A stretch of DNA of 64,000 bases from the NCBI GenBank assembly GCA_016185145.1, contig JACPOB010000061.1, positions 1-64,000 on the forward strand, given 5' to 3'. This DNA is from Rhodospirillales bacterium. GTDB lineage: Bacteria > Pseudomonadota > Alphaproteobacteria > Reyranellales > Reyranellaceae. The notes below the pieces were generated by a model. The model did not search any database and was not told where the DNA came from. It saw only the letters and a list, made by a program, of their open reading frames with translations. The position numbers and the translations under genes are program-made. Positions 26,981-36,233 of this stretch are shown in pieces; positions within the stretch are counted from its first letter, which is position 1; every line of letters begins with the position of its first letter.

Positions 26981-27903
26981 CGGCGGCCGAGACCGATCAC
27001 GACCATTACGCGCGCGATACGTTCGCCAGGCGCTCCCGATCGACATGGCCCAACGGCGCCCAGGCGGCGTGCGCCATCGTGGTCAATGCCGAATACTACG
27101 AGATGCAGCCTCCCGCCGGTGCCTTCATCCCGCCGAACGTGCCGGGCGGGTTCGGGCGCGGTCCGTACCCGGACTTTCGCAACTACTCCGCGCGCGCCTA
27201 TGGCAATCGTGTCGGCATCTTCCGCATCTTCGCGGCACTGGCCGAATACGAGCTGAAGGCGAGCGTCGCGCTCGATTCGTTGACGGCGGAACTGTGTCCG
27301 CAGCTTGTCGCCCACATCGCGCGACACGGCTTCGACGTCGTTGCCCACGGGCAGAGCGCGACCAGGGTGATCTCGGCGCATATGACGGAGGAGCAGGAAC
27401 GGGACTATATCCGCCAAACGCTCGAGACCATCCGGGCGCGGACGGGAACGATGCCGCAGGGATGGCACGGTCCCGAGTACGGCGAGTCGCGGCGCACGCC
27501 GGGCCTGCTGGCGATGCTGGGCGTCAAGTACGTCCTCGATTGGCCCAACGACGAGCAGCCGATCGACATGACGACGCCGCACGGGCCGCTGGTGTCGATC
27601 CCGATGCTGATCGACCTCGATGACGTCCATGCGCAGTTCCATCGCAAGATCTCCTCGGCTCGCTGGCGGATGTGCGTGGAGGATGCCGTCGAGCAGATCG
27701 TCGCGGACGGGCAGGACGGCGTCGCCCGCCTGCTGGTCGTCAACCTGCACCCGTGGCTGAGCGGCCACCCCTGCAGGATCGGCGACGTTGAAGCGCTGTT
27801 CAGAATGCTCGCCAAGCGGAGGGACATCTGGCTGGCGAGCACGGACGAGATCGCCGCGCATTGGACCTCACGATCGGCGGAAGGCACGACAGCCCGTGGT
27901 TGA
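26977..27903 (+). CDS. NodB-fold hydrolase, PuuE (allantoinase)-like, second copy
   Basis: The 308-residue cytoplasmic NodB-fold protein has AHGQSATRVISAHMTEEQERDYI and VNLHPWLSGHPCRIGDVE, the same PuuE-type motifs as its neighbour. The two are only moderately alike, so they are probably not a recent duplication. They may form a hetero-oligomer or catalyse successive hydrolyses. Their ATGA overlap shows coupled translation. The next gene is an amidase, which strengthens the view that this part of the island splits C-N bonds. Confidence 0.8.
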   Translation: MTAAETDHDHYARDTFARRSRSTWPNGAQAACAIVVNAEYYEMQPPAGAFIPPNVPGGFGRGPYPDFRNYSARAYGNRVGIFRIFAALAEYELKASVALDSLTAELCPQLVAHIARHGFDVVAHGQSATRVISAHMTEEQERDYIRQTLETIRARTGTMPQGWHGPEYGESRRTPGLLAMLGVKYVLDWPNDEQPIDMTTPHGPLVSIPMLIDLDDVHAQFHRKISSARWRMCVEDAVEQIVADGQDGVARLLVVNLHPWLSGHPCRIGDVEALFRMLAKRRDIWLASTDEIAAHWTSRSAEGTTARG

Positions 27904-29359
27904 CACAGAAAGCGTCCTGCTGAGCGGCTCCATCAGGGAAATAGGAGCGCTCTATCGCTCTCGACGCCTGTCGGTGGTCGAAGCGGTCGAATGGTATCTC
28001 GCCCGGATCGAGCGTTTCCGGCGGCTCAATGCCGTACGCGAAATCTCGCCGCGCGCCCTGCAGCAGGCCAAGCTTGCCGACGACGCCTTGGCCGCCGGCA
28101 GGGAACTCGACCCCCTGCATGGAATTCCCGTTCTCCTGAAAGACAACATACTCGCAAGCGAGATGAAGGCCTGTGCCGGCGCGCGTGCCCTCGGCCAGTT
28201 CGCGCCCCGACGCGATGCGGGCATCGTCGCGAGACTGCGCGCCGCCGGCTGCATCGTGCTCGGCAAGACGAACATGACGGAATTCGCGGATTACGTGTCG
28301 GACGTGATGCCGTCGGAGTTCAGCAGCGCCGGTGGCGTGGTCGAGAATCCGCACGGCATTCGCTACGACCGCGGGCAGGGCTCGAGCGTCGGCTCGGCGG
28401 CGGCCGTGGCGGCGTCTCTCGCCCCACTGGCGATCGGCAGCGAAACCCAGAACTCGATTCAGGCGCCAGCATGCTGGTCTTCGGTCGTGGGCTACAAGCC
28501 GAGCGTGGGGCGTGTCAGCCGTGCCGGCGTCGTGCCGCTGGTTCCCAGCCAGGATTCGCCGGGTCCCCTTGCACGGTGCGTGGCCGACGCGGCGCTGGTC
28601 GGCGCGCGGCTGGCGGGCGCCGATCCGCGCGACAGCTGGACATTGACCTATGCCCAATGTGCCGCGCCGGATGCGGACAAGGCGGTCGATCTGGCCGGCC
28701 TGCGCATCGGCGTTCCGCGGCGGCAGGTCGCCGCGCGCGCGGAATTCGACGGCGTCATGCCGCTGTTCGATGCGGTTCTTTCGAGGCTCGCGTCAGGTGG
28801 TGCCACGATCGTCGATCCCTGCGATCTGCCGTCGGCCGAGCAACTGCAGGAAGTGCGCTCCTCGGTCTTCCGTACGGAGTTCAAGGCTGCGCTCAATGCG
28901 TTCCTCGAGGATTGCAACGGGCCCGGCGGCATGCACTGCCTGGCAGACATCATCGCCTGGAACGACCGACACCCCGATGCAATACCCTACGGGCAGCCCC
29001 TGCTGATTGCCGCGCAGGAGACGAACGGGCTGGCCGATGCGCTCTATCGTGCGGACCGTGCGCGCGACGTCGCACTGAGCCTCGACGCGGGAATTGCCGC
29101 GACCCTGAGCATGCACGACGTGGACGTGCTGGTCGCCCCGATGGGGGCGGGCGCAAAATGCACCGGGAAGGCAGGCGCGCCGGTTCTCGCGGTCCCGGCG
29201 GGCAAGCACGCCTCTGGAGCGCCGTTCGGCATCACGTTGTTCTGCAAGCCCGGCGGTGACGCTACGCTGCTGGCAATCGGCGCCGCGATCGAGCGCACGC
29301 TGGGCGGCCGGGACCTGCCGGCGATGCAAAGCGCACCACGTTCGGACCGTGGGTCCTGA
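27896..29359 (+). CDS. Amidase signature family hydrolase
   Basis: The 487-residue amidase has its catalytic lysine in VLLKDNI, cis-serine in GSSVGSAAA, and nucleophile serine in GSETQNSIQAPA, where the usual GGS is QNS. It starts at a GTG overlapping the previous gene by 8 bp. It ends the plus-strand catabolic run and could release ammonia from an open-chain amide made by the NodB-type hydrolases. Substrate unknown. The unusual QNS may reflect a narrower or different specificity. Confidence 0.87.
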   Translation: MVDTESVLLSGSIREIGALYRSRRLSVVEAVEWYLARIERFRRLNAVREISPRALQQAKLADDALAAGRELDPLHGIPVLLKDNILASEMKACAGARALGQFAPRRDAGIVARLRAAGCIVLGKTNMTEFADYVSDVMPSEFSSAGGVVENPHGIRYDRGQGSSVGSAAAVAASLAPLAIGSETQNSIQAPACWSSVVGYKPSVGRVSRAGVVPLVPSQDSPGPLARCVADAALVGARLAGADPRDSWTLTYAQCAAPDADKAVDLAGLRIGVPRRQVAARAEFDGVMPLFDAVLSRLASGGATIVDPCDLPSAEQLQEVRSSVFRTEFKAALNAFLEDCNGPGGMHCLADIIAWNDRHPDAIPYGQPLLIAAQETNGLADALYRADRARDVALSLDAGIAATLSMHDVDVLVAPMGAGAKCTGKAGAPVLAVPAGKHASGAPFGITLFCKPGGDATLLAIGAAIERTLGGRDLPAMQSAPRSDRGS

Positions 29360-29463
29360 TCGCCGGCGATCTGGCTGGAATTCATCCTCGAAGCGCTTGC
29401 CGCCGCGCCCTCCCTGACGAGGTGCGCCCGATCTGCTGGTCGAAAGCGGCCCGCTGAGGGGCT

Positions 29464-29504
29464 TTGACTTGCCGATTTTCATTGTCCTAATGTCATAACA
29501 ATAG
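29464..29504 (+). promoter_or_regulatory. Promoter/operator region before the ABC transporter
   Basis: TTGACT at 29464 and a weak TAATGT at 29488 could be a promoter. ATTGT and ACAAT (29481-29502) flank it as an inverted repeat and TGTCATAACA lies inside. The GntR/UTRA regulator encoded at the end of the operon is a candidate binder. The rest of 29360-29551 shows nothing more. Confidence 0.4.
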
Positions 29505-29551
29505 AAGAGCCGGCGCGCCCTGCGGCGGTCCCATAGCCCGGGAGGGAACCC

Positions 29552-30538
29552 ATGAAGGCTTTCAAGGCCTTTGCTCGTACGTGTGCGCTCGCCTGCGCCG
29601 GCCTGACGTGGATGGCGACGGCGTCGCGCGCCGAGGACATCGTCGTCACGCACTACGGTTCGCTGCTCTACGGCGTGCCTTATGCCATCGCCCTGGAGAA
29701 GGGCTGGTTCAAGGAAGCCGGAGTCGACGTCAGCGGCATCCTGACCTCCAAGGGCGGCGGCACGTCGGTGCGCAACATGATGGCGGGCGACACGCTCTAT
29801 GCCGAAGTGGCGTTGCCGGCGGCGCTCAGCGCCATCAAGGAAGGCTTCAACATCAAGATCCTGAGCGGCGGCACCGACGGCCGCAGCAGCTTCTGGGTGA
29901 CCCGCGTCGGCGAGGCGATCGACAAGCCGGCCGACCTCAAGGGCAAGCGCTTCGTCTATTCGCGGCCGAAGTCGGTGAGCGAGAGCGTGACGCTGGCGGC
30001 GCTCAATTCCTGGAACGTGCCCGTCGCCGACGTGAAGATGATCGCGATCGGCGATTTCGGCGCCGGCCTGACCGCGCTCGAGCACAACAAGGTCGACGTC
30101 GCGATCATCCCCGAGCCGATCTACTCCCAGAAGGAGAAGGCCGGCGTGAAGTACAAGATCATTCCGTGGCTCGACGAGAAGCTGCCGGCCTATAGCCAGA
30201 CCGTCGCCATCGCCACCGACGAGACCATCGCCAAGCGTCCCGAGAAGTTGCGGGCGGTGATCGAGGCGCGCCGCAAGGGCGTCGAGTTCCTCTATGCCAA
30301 CCCGAAGGAAGCGGCCGCCATCCTGGCCAAGGCCTACAACCTGCCGCCCGACGTCGCCGCCAACGCGCTGAACAACATCATCAAGATGAATCCGACTTGG
30401 TGGAGCCGCGGCGAGCTCAGGCAACCGCTGATGGAGGCAATGGCCGAGGCCCTGGGTTCGGTCGGCGCCCTGCAGCTTCCGATCAACTGGAAGGCGGCCA
30501 TCCAGCCGGGCTTCGAGCCGGCGGCGAAGACGCAGTGA
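29552..30538 (+). CDS. ABC transporter substrate-binding protein, NitT/TauT type
   Basis: The 328-residue periplasmic protein has a signal peptide ending SRAE and the NMT1/SsuA-like fold: HYGSLLYGVPYAIALEKGWFKEAGVDV, GGGTSVRNMMAGD, and a hinge region VAIIPEPIYSQKEKAG. These proteins bind small acids, sulfonates or pyrimidine-like compounds. It is first of a four-gene transporter set followed by a GntR regulator. GGGAGG precedes the ATG. The ligand is unknown. Confidence 0.9.
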   Translation: MKAFKAFARTCALACAGLTWMATASRAEDIVVTHYGSLLYGVPYAIALEKGWFKEAGVDVSGILTSKGGGTSVRNMMAGDTLYAEVALPAALSAIKEGFNIKILSGGTDGRSSFWVTRVGEAIDKPADLKGKRFVYSRPKSVSESVTLAALNSWNVPVADVKMIAIGDFGAGLTALEHNKVDVAIIPEPIYSQKEKAGVKYKIIPWLDEKLPAYSQTVAIATDETIAKRPEKLRAVIEARRKGVEFLYANPKEAAAILAKAYNLPPDVAANALNNIIKMNPTWWSRGELRQPLMEAMAEALGSVGALQLPINWKAAIQPGFEPAAKTQ

Positions 30539-31398
30539 TGGCGACCCGGCTCGCCTCCGTTCCCGTCGCCGAAACGTACAAGGTCCACGCGCGTCTCGAC
30601 GGCGTGACGCGCATCTACCCGCCGCGCGCCGGCCATGGCGAGGTCCATGCGCTGGGTCCGCTGTCGCTGGAGCTGCGCGCCGGCGAGTTCCTGAGCGTGG
30701 TGGGTCCATCGGGCTGCGGCAAGTCCACCCTGCTCGATGTGCTGGCCGGGCTCGCCGTGCCGTCGGCCGGTACGGTCGAATTCGAGGGCAAGCGTGTGCT
30801 GGGCGAAGTGCCGGACGGCGTCGGCGTGGTGTTCCAGGAGGATGCGAGCTTCCCGTGGCTGTCGGTCGAGGACAATGTCGCCTTCGGCCTGCGCCGCGCC
30901 GGCATGGAGGCGGCCGAGACGCGCCGCCGTGTCGACTTCGCCATCGGCTTCATGGGGCTGAAGGATTTCCGCCGGGCCTATCCCAGCCAGCTCTCGGGCG
31001 GCATGCGCCAGCGCGTCTGCATCGCGCGGACACTGGTGCTGCAGCCGCGGCTGATCCTGCTCGATGAGCCGTTCGGCGCGCTCGACCAGCAGACGCGCCT
31101 GCTGATGGGCGACGAGCTGCTGCGCCTGTGGCGCGAGACCGGGGCCACGGTGCTGCTGATCACCCACGCGCTCGACGAGGCCAATCTGCTGTCCGACCGC
31201 ATCGGCGTGATGTCGGCCCGGCCCGGCCGCTTCATCGACATCGTCGAGACCGGCTGGCCGCGCGACCGCGATTCGCGCCTGGCCGAGCGGCCCGACTTCG
31301 GCGCCGTCACCGCGAAGCTGTGGTCCTACCTGCGGACTGAGTCGCTGAGAGCTTTGAACTCAGGTTCCTCTCCCCCGTTAGGGGGAGAGGTTAGGTGA
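30538..31398 (+). CDS. ABC transporter ATPase, NitT/TauT type
   Basis: The 286-residue ATPase has Walker A GPSGCGKST (56-64), signature LSGGMRQR (152-159) and Walker B LILLDEP (172-178). The stop codon lies inside a palindromic repeat: the last ten or so residues (SSPPLGGEVR) are encoded by it, so the natural C-terminus has probably been replaced by repeat insertion. Its ATG overlaps the SBP stop (TGATG). Confidence 0.92.
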   Translation: MATRLASVPVAETYKVHARLDGVTRIYPPRAGHGEVHALGPLSLELRAGEFLSVVGPSGCGKSTLLDVLAGLAVPSAGTVEFEGKRVLGEVPDGVGVVFQEDASFPWLSVEDNVAFGLRRAGMEAAETRRRVDFAIGFMGLKDFRRAYPSQLSGGMRQRVCIARTLVLQPRLILLDEPFGALDQQTRLLMGDELLRLWRETGATVLLITHALDEANLLSDRIGVMSARPGRFIDIVETGWPRDRDSRLAERPDFGAVTAKLWSYLRTESLRALNSGSSPPLGGEVR

Positions 31399-31455
31399 GG
31401 GGGAATCGACGTGCGTAACCCCCTCACCCAGCCTCTTCCCCTAGCGGGGGAGAGG
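31367..31455. repeat. Double-hairpin palindromic repeat, CCTCTCCCCC type
   Basis: CCTCTCCCCC/GGGGGAGAGG (31367-31390), GGTGAGGGGG (31394-31403) with CCCCCTCACC (31419-31428), and CCTCTTCCCC/GGGGGAGAGG (31432-31455) make a nested inverted repeat between the ATPase and permease genes. The left end supplies the ATPase stop. Similar elements are widespread in alphaproteobacterial genomes. Confidence 0.85.
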
Positions 31456-31478
31456 AGCACGATGGGAGGAATGGCGGC

Positions 31479-32234
31479 GTGATCTCCAAAGCGACCGTGA
31501 TCCGCACCGTAGTGCTGGTGGGCGCCGTCGCCGCGCTCGAGGTCGCCTGCCGCACCGGCGCCATCCCGGCCACCCTGGTGATCGCGCCCTCGGCGATGGT
31601 GAAGGCGCTGGTCGAGACGCTGCAGTCCGATGACTTCGGCGCGCACGTGAAGCAGACCCTGTCGGCTGTCGCCATCGCCATGACCTTGGCGATCGTGGGC
31701 GGCTTCGCCGTCGGCTTCGTGCTGCACTGGATCCCCGTCCTGCGCCGGGCCTTCAATCCCTTCCTCGCGGCCTATTACGCCATCCCGCATTTCGCCTTCT
31801 ATCCGCTGCTGATCGTGATCTTCGGCCTGGGGCCGGCGCCGCTGATCGTGCTGGCGACGCTGTTCGCCATGGTCGCCATGATCGTGGCCACCATGGCGGG
31901 GCTCGACCGCGTGCCGCGCGTGCTGCTCAAGACCGCGCGCATCCATCGCCTGTCGCTGGTGCAGGAGATCTGGCGCATCCGCCTGCCGGCCGCGGCGCCG
32001 CATATCCTGTCCGGCCTGAAGCTCGCCGTGGCCTATTCCTTCATCGGCGTGATCGCCGGCGAGTTCATCCTGTCGACCAGCGGCATCGGGCATGAGATCG
32101 CCTACGCCTACGACAATTTCGACAATCCGCGCATGTACGCCCTGATCCTGTTCGTGCTGGGCATCGTCACGACCTTCAACATGCTGGTCTGGACCTGGGA
32201 GCGCCGGTTGACGCGGCGGCGGGGCCTCACATGA
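31479..32234 (+). CDS. ABC transporter permease, NitT/TauT type (first)
   Basis: The 251-residue membrane protein has about six hydrophobic segments and the EAA loop ARIHRLSLVQEIWRIRLPAAAPHILSGLKLAV. The GTG start has GGGAGGA eight bases upstream; no in-frame ATG offers a better start. It and the next permease probably form a heterodimeric channel with the ATPase at 30538-31398. Confidence 0.9.
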   Translation: MISKATVIRTVVLVGAVAALEVACRTGAIPATLVIAPSAMVKALVETLQSDDFGAHVKQTLSAVAIAMTLAIVGGFAVGFVLHWIPVLRRAFNPFLAAYYAIPHFAFYPLLIVIFGLGPAPLIVLATLFAMVAMIVATMAGLDRVPRVLLKTARIHRLSLVQEIWRIRLPAAAPHILSGLKLAVAYSFIGVIAGEFILSTSGIGHEIAYAYDNFDNPRMYALILFVLGIVTTFNMLVWTWERRLTRRRGLT

Positions 32235-32247
32235 GTGGGATGCCGTC

Positions 32248-33015
32248 GTGACGCTGTCGCTGCGCTCGCTGCGCGACCCGATCCTGGTGGTGATCGGTCT
32301 GGTCTCCCTATGGCAGGTGCTGCACCAGATCGCGGGCGATTCCGCCGTCACCGCGCCGGCGCCGACGTTGGCGCATCTCTGGGAGATGATCGGCCAGGCG
32401 CGTTTCCTGCCGCATCTGCGCGAGACCGGGCTCGCCTTCCTGCAGGCGCTGGCAATCTCCTGCATCGGCGGCGTGCTGGTCGGCGTGCTGCTGGGCGGCC
32501 ATCGCCTCACCGGCGAGGTCGCCGAGCCGATCCTGGTCGGTCTCTACTCGGTACCCAAGATCACGCTCTATCCGGTGATCCTGCTGCTGTTCGGGCTCGG
32601 CATGCCGGCCAAGGTCGCGTTCGGCGCCTTGCACGGCATCATCCCGGTGGTGCTGTTCACCATGAACGCCGTGCGCAACGTCAATCGCACGTATCTGCGT
32701 GCCGGCCGCGCCATGCGGCTCTCGCCGGCGCAGACCGCCTGGCACATCCTGGTGCCGGCGACCCTGCCCGAGATCTTCTCAGGGCTGCGCATCGGCTTCT
32801 CGCTGACCCTGCTCGGCACGATGCTGGGCGAGCTCTTCGCCTCGCAGCGCGGGCTCGGCTTCCTGCTGATGACGGCGATCGACCTGCACGACGTGAAGAC
32901 CATCCTCGCCATCGCCGTGCTGATCTCGGCCTTCGCCATCCTTGCCAATGCGGCTCTTCTCGCCATCGACCGCCGGCTGCATCGCGGCGCCGCGCCGGAT
33001 TCGGAGAAGGCATGA
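32248..33015 (+). CDS. ABC transporter permease, NitT/TauT type (second)
   Basis: The 255-residue membrane protein is related to the preceding one, with EAA loop GRAMRLSPAQTAWHILVPATLPEIFSGLRIG. It starts at GTG 32248, 13 bp after the first permease, and its stop overlaps the GntR start (ATGA). Two different permease genes are less usual in NitT/TauT systems, which often use a homodimer. Confidence 0.9.
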   Translation: MTLSLRSLRDPILVVIGLVSLWQVLHQIAGDSAVTAPAPTLAHLWEMIGQARFLPHLRETGLAFLQALAISCIGGVLVGVLLGGHRLTGEVAEPILVGLYSVPKITLYPVILLLFGLGMPAKVAFGALHGIIPVVLFTMNAVRNVNRTYLRAGRAMRLSPAQTAWHILVPATLPEIFSGLRIGFSLTLLGTMLGELFASQRGLGFLLMTAIDLHDVKTILAIAVLISAFAILANAALLAIDRRLHRGAAPDSEKA

Positions 33016-33791
33016 ACCGCATCGCCGTCGCGCGCGAGATGGGCTCACCGCTGCACCATCAGATCTATCTCGTGCTGGCCGACGGCATCTCGACCGGCCG
33101 CTACGCCGCGGGTGAGGCGCTGCCGACCGAGGAGCAGCTCACGCGCATGTTCAGCGTCTCGCGCATCACCGTGCGCCGCGCCATGGCGAGCCTGCAGGAT
33201 GCCGGCCTGATCGAGCGCGGCGCGGGGCGGCGCACCGTGGTCAAGCCGCATATCGGCCAAGCCGTGCGCGTGCCGATGTCGTCGGTGATGGAGAACATCG
33301 TCGCCTATGGCGAGGAGACCGTCGCCAAGGTCCTGGAGTTCGGCTATGTCGAGGCGCGCGGCGTCGCCCGCGAGAAACTGTGGCAGGCCGACAGGCCGGT
33401 CCAGCGCGCGGTGCGCGTGCGTACCCAGAACGGCGTGCCGGTGATGCACCTGGTGAGCTACGTGCCCGAGGCGCTGGGCCGCACCTTCACTGCCGAGGAA
33501 CTGAACCGCATCCCGCTCTACAAGCTCCTCGCGCGCGCGGGCGTCCAGATGGCGAGCGCCCAGCAGATCGTCTCGGCGTCGCTGGCCGAGCCGCTGGTGG
33601 CGTCGCGGCTCGGCGTCAAGGTCGGCGCGGCGCTCATCGACGTGCACTGCCTGATGCTCGACCGCGATGGCCGCGCCGTCGAGTATATCGAGATGCTGGC
33701 CGTGCCCGAGCACCTGAAGCTGCGCTACGACATGCAGCCGGAGCAGTTCGAGTCCGCCAGCCAGCCTAAACGTAAGAGGCGAAATGCCTGA
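33012..33791 (+). CDS. GntR-family regulator with UTRA ligand domain (HutC type)
   Basis: The 259-residue protein has an N-terminal winged helix (LPTEEQLTRMFSVSRITVRRAMASLQDAGLIERGAGRRTVV, about residues 35-80) and a C-terminal UTRA domain for a small effector. As it ends the transporter operon with an ATGA overlap, it probably represses this operon until the imported compound or a catabolite binds. It may also act on the lyase/LeuCD-like genes downstream. Confidence 0.9.
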   Translation: MNRIAVAREMGSPLHHQIYLVLADGISTGRYAAGEALPTEEQLTRMFSVSRITVRRAMASLQDAGLIERGAGRRTVVKPHIGQAVRVPMSSVMENIVAYGEETVAKVLEFGYVEARGVAREKLWQADRPVQRAVRVRTQNGVPVMHLVSYVPEALGRTFTAEELNRIPLYKLLARAGVQMASAQQIVSASLAEPLVASRLGVKVGAALIDVHCLMLDRDGRAVEYIEMLAVPEHLKLRYDMQPEQFESASQPKRKRRNA

Positions 33792-33801
33792 TGCAAAGAA
33801 C

Positions 33802-33908
33802 CCTCACCCTGAGGAGCACCGCAAAGCGGTGCGTCTCGAAGGGTGGGACCCAGTCGTGTTGTTGCCCACCCTTCGAGACGCGCCCTGTGGGCGCTCCTCA
33901 GGGTGAGG
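33802..33908. repeat. Large palindromic repeat, CCTCACCCTGAGGAGC type
   Basis: Outer arms CCTCACCCTGAGGAGC (33802-33817) and GCTCCTCAGGGTGAGG (33893-33908) pair perfectly, as do inner arms GCGTCTCGAAGGGTGGG (33831-33847) and 33865-33881. It fills the gap between the GntR gene and the lyase gene. This repeat type recurs in Bradyrhizobium-like genomes. Confidence 0.88.
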
Positions 33909-33931
33909 TGGGGTCGTAGAAGGAGGAGAAC

Positions 33932-34801
33932 ATGTCCAACGCCGCTAAGCTCCGCAGCCTGCTCGCCAGCCGCAAGATGATCGTGGCGCCGGGTGCCATC
34001 GACTGCATCACCGGTCGCGCCATCGCCAGGGCGGGTTTTCCCGCCGTCTACATGACCGGCGCCGGCACCTCGGCGACGCTGGGCTATCCCGACTACGGCC
34101 TGATCACCATGACCGAGATGGTGGGCAATGCCGCGAGGATCGTGAACTCGATCGACATCCCGCTGATCAGCGACAGCGACACGGGCTTCGGCAACGAGCT
34201 CAACGTCTTCCGTACGGTTCAGGAATTCGAGCGCGCCGGCGTCGCCGCGATCCATATCGAGGACCAGGTGTTTCCCAAGAAGTGCGGCCATCTCGAGAAC
34301 AAGGAGCTGGTGAGCCGCGAGGACTTCATCGCCAAGATCCGCGCCGCCGCGGCCGCCCGGCGCTCGAAAGACTTCTGCATCATCGCCCGCACCGATTCGC
34401 GCGCGGTGGCCGGCCTCGACGAGGCGGTCGAGCGCGCCAATGCGGCGCTCGCCAACGGCGCCGACGTGGCCTTCGTCGAGGCGCCGCAGACCATGGCCGA
34501 GATCGAGGCGGTGCCGAAGCGCGTCAAGGGGCCGTGCCTGCTGAACGTCGTGCGCGGCGGCAAGACGCCCGAGATCGAGCTCGAGACGGCCGAACGCATG
34601 GGCTACGCCATCGCCATCGTGCCGGGCCTGCTGCTGGGCGGCATCATCCAGACCTGCGACCGCCTGTTGGGCGACCTCAAGGAGGGCAAGTTCCCGCCGG
34701 TCACCGGGTCGCCGGCAAAGACCTTCGCCCGCTTCGGAGCGGCCGAGTGGGACGAGCGCCGCACCGCCTTCCGCGACCCGATCAAGGCCGCCGCCGAGTA
34801 G
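33932..34801 (+). CDS. Isocitrate lyase/PEP mutase-family C-C lyase
   Basis: The 289-residue protein has the loop K116-K-C118-G-H120 that carries the general-acid cysteine of true lyases. It also has the metal site segment [16 protein letters not shown] and HIEDQ. Family reactions include 2-methylisocitrate, 2,3-dimethylmalate and oxaloacetate cleavage. A strong AGGAGG precedes it. Directly downstream come LeuC- and LeuD-like genes; the same trio (hydratase large and small subunits plus lyase) is known from dimethylmaleate degradation. That makes a substituted malate a plausible substrate. Confidence 0.87.
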   Translation: MSNAAKLRSLLASRKMIVAPGAIDCITGRAIARAGFPAVYMTGAGTSATLGYPDYGLITMTEMVGNAARIVNSIDIPLISDSDTGFGNELNVFRTVQEFERAGVAAIHIEDQVFPKKCGHLENKELVSREDFIAKIRAAAAARRSKDFCIIARTDSRAVAGLDEAVERANAALANGADVAFVEAPQTMAEIEAVPKRVKGPCLLNVVRGGKTPEIELETAERMGYAIAIVPGLLLGGIIQTCDRLLGDLKEGKFPPVTGSPAKTFARFGAAEWDERRTAFRDPIKAAAE

Positions 34802-34812
34802 GGAGACCGACC

Positions 34813-36222
34813 ATGGCATCGCCGCCGCAAACCATGTTCGAGAAGATCTGGCGTCGCCACGTCGTCGTCGATCGCGACGACAGCTACACGCTGCTCTACA
34901 TCGACCGCCATCTGATGCATGACGGCTCGGCCGGCGGCTACGCCCAGCTGCGCCGGCGCAAGCTGAAGCTCCGGCGGCCCGACCGCGGCTTCGCCTCGCC
35001 CGACCACTACGTGCTGAGCAACAGCAGCCGCAAGGCCGACATCCCCGATCCGCAGCATCGCCGCCTGGTCGAGGAGATCACCGAGAACACCGCGCAAAGT
35101 GGCGTCACGCTGTTCGATGTCGGCGACGAGCGCCAGGGCATCGCCCATGTCGTCGGGCCGGAGCAGGGCATCACCCAGCCCGGGCTCACTTTGGTGTGCG
35201 GCGATTCCCACACCTCGACCCACGGCGCGCTGGGTGCGCTCGCCTTCGGCATCGGTACGTCGGAGGTGGCGCATGTCATGGCCACGCAATGCCTGTGGCA
35301 GCGCAAGCCCAAGGCGATGCGCGTCAGCGTCGACGGCGCGCTGGCCGAGGGCGTCACGGCCAAGGACGTGATCCTGGCGATCATCGCGCGTATCGGCGCG
35401 GCTGGCGCGGTCGGCCATGTCATCGAATATGCCGGCAGCGCGATCCGCGGCCTGTCGATCGAGGGCCGGCTCACCGTCTGCAACATGTCGATCGAGGCCG
35501 GCGGCAAGGCCGGCATGGTGGCGCCCGACGACGCCACCATCGCCTATCTCGAAGGGCGACCGTTCGCGCCGCAGGGCGCCGACTGGGACAAGGCCGTCGG
35601 CTTCTGGCGGAGCGTGCCGAGCGACGAGGGCGCGGTGTTCGACCGCGACGTCAGCCTCGACGCTGCGTCGATCGTGCCGATGGTGACCTGGGGCACCAGC
35701 CCCGAGGATGCGCTGCCCATCACCGCGTGCATTCCCGAGCCGTCGACTGCGCCGGATGCGGCCAAGAAGGACAGCATGGCGCGCGCGCTCGACTACATGG
35801 GGCTGCAGCCCGGCACGCCGCTCGAACAGGTGGCGGTCGACCGGGTTTTCATCGGCTCCTGCACCAACAGCCGCATAGAAGATCTGCGCTCCGCCGCCAA
35901 GGTCGCGCGCGGCCGCAAGGCTGTGATCCCGGCCTGGGTCGTGGCGGGCTCCGGCCTGGTGAAGAAGCAGGCCGAGGCCGAGGGCCTCGACAAGGTGTTC
36001 CGCGACGCCGGCTTCGAATGGCGCGAGCAGCCCGGCTGCTCGATGTGTGTCGGCATGAACGGCGACACCGGCAAGCCGGGCCAGCGCATCGCCTCGACCT
36101 CCAATCGCAACTTCGTCGGCCGCCAGGGCCCCGGCGTGCGCACCCATCTCGTCAGCCCGGCGATGGCTGCGGCCGCCGCGGTCTCCGGCCGCTTCACCGA
36201 CGTCCGCCGCCTGCTCGGCTAG
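34813..36222 (+). CDS. LeuC-like aconitase-family hydro-lyase, large subunit
   Basis: The 469-residue protein has [4Fe-4S] ligands C350 (SCTNSR), C409 and C412 (CSMC), and the [24 protein letters not shown] block. It is closest to 3-isopropylmalate dehydratase large subunits. The [17 protein letters not shown] segment departs from the typical DHNVPT loop, hinting at a different substrate. No leuA or leuB is near. Paired with the small subunit at 36234 and following a PEP mutase-type lyase by 11 bp, it may hydrate a citraconate- or dimethylmaleate-like acid rather than make leucine. Confidence 0.85.
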   Translation: MASPPQTMFEKIWRRHVVVDRDDSYTLLYIDRHLMHDGSAGGYAQLRRRKLKLRRPDRGFASPDHYVLSNSSRKADIPDPQHRRLVEEITENTAQSGVTLFDVGDERQGIAHVVGPEQGITQPGLTLVCGDSHTSTHGALGALAFGIGTSEVAHVMATQCLWQRKPKAMRVSVDGALAEGVTAKDVILAIIARIGAAGAVGHVIEYAGSAIRGLSIEGRLTVCNMSIEAGGKAGMVAPDDATIAYLEGRPFAPQGADWDKAVGFWRSVPSDEGAVFDRDVSLDAASIVPMVTWGTSPEDALPITACIPEPSTAPDAAKKDSMARALDYMGLQPGTPLEQVAVDRVFIGSCTNSRIEDLRSAAKVARGRKAVIPAWVVAGSGLVKKQAEAEGLDKVFRDAGFEWREQPGCSMCVGMNGDTGKPGQRIASTSNRNFVGRQGPGVRTHLVSPAMAAAAAVSGRFTDVRRLLG

Positions 36223-36233
36223 GAGAGTCCACG

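Noticed and set aside
26006-27903. Chitin or peptidoglycan deacetylases
   Set aside because: Both proteins lack signal peptides and the HxxxH motif and match PuuE-type hydrolases better.
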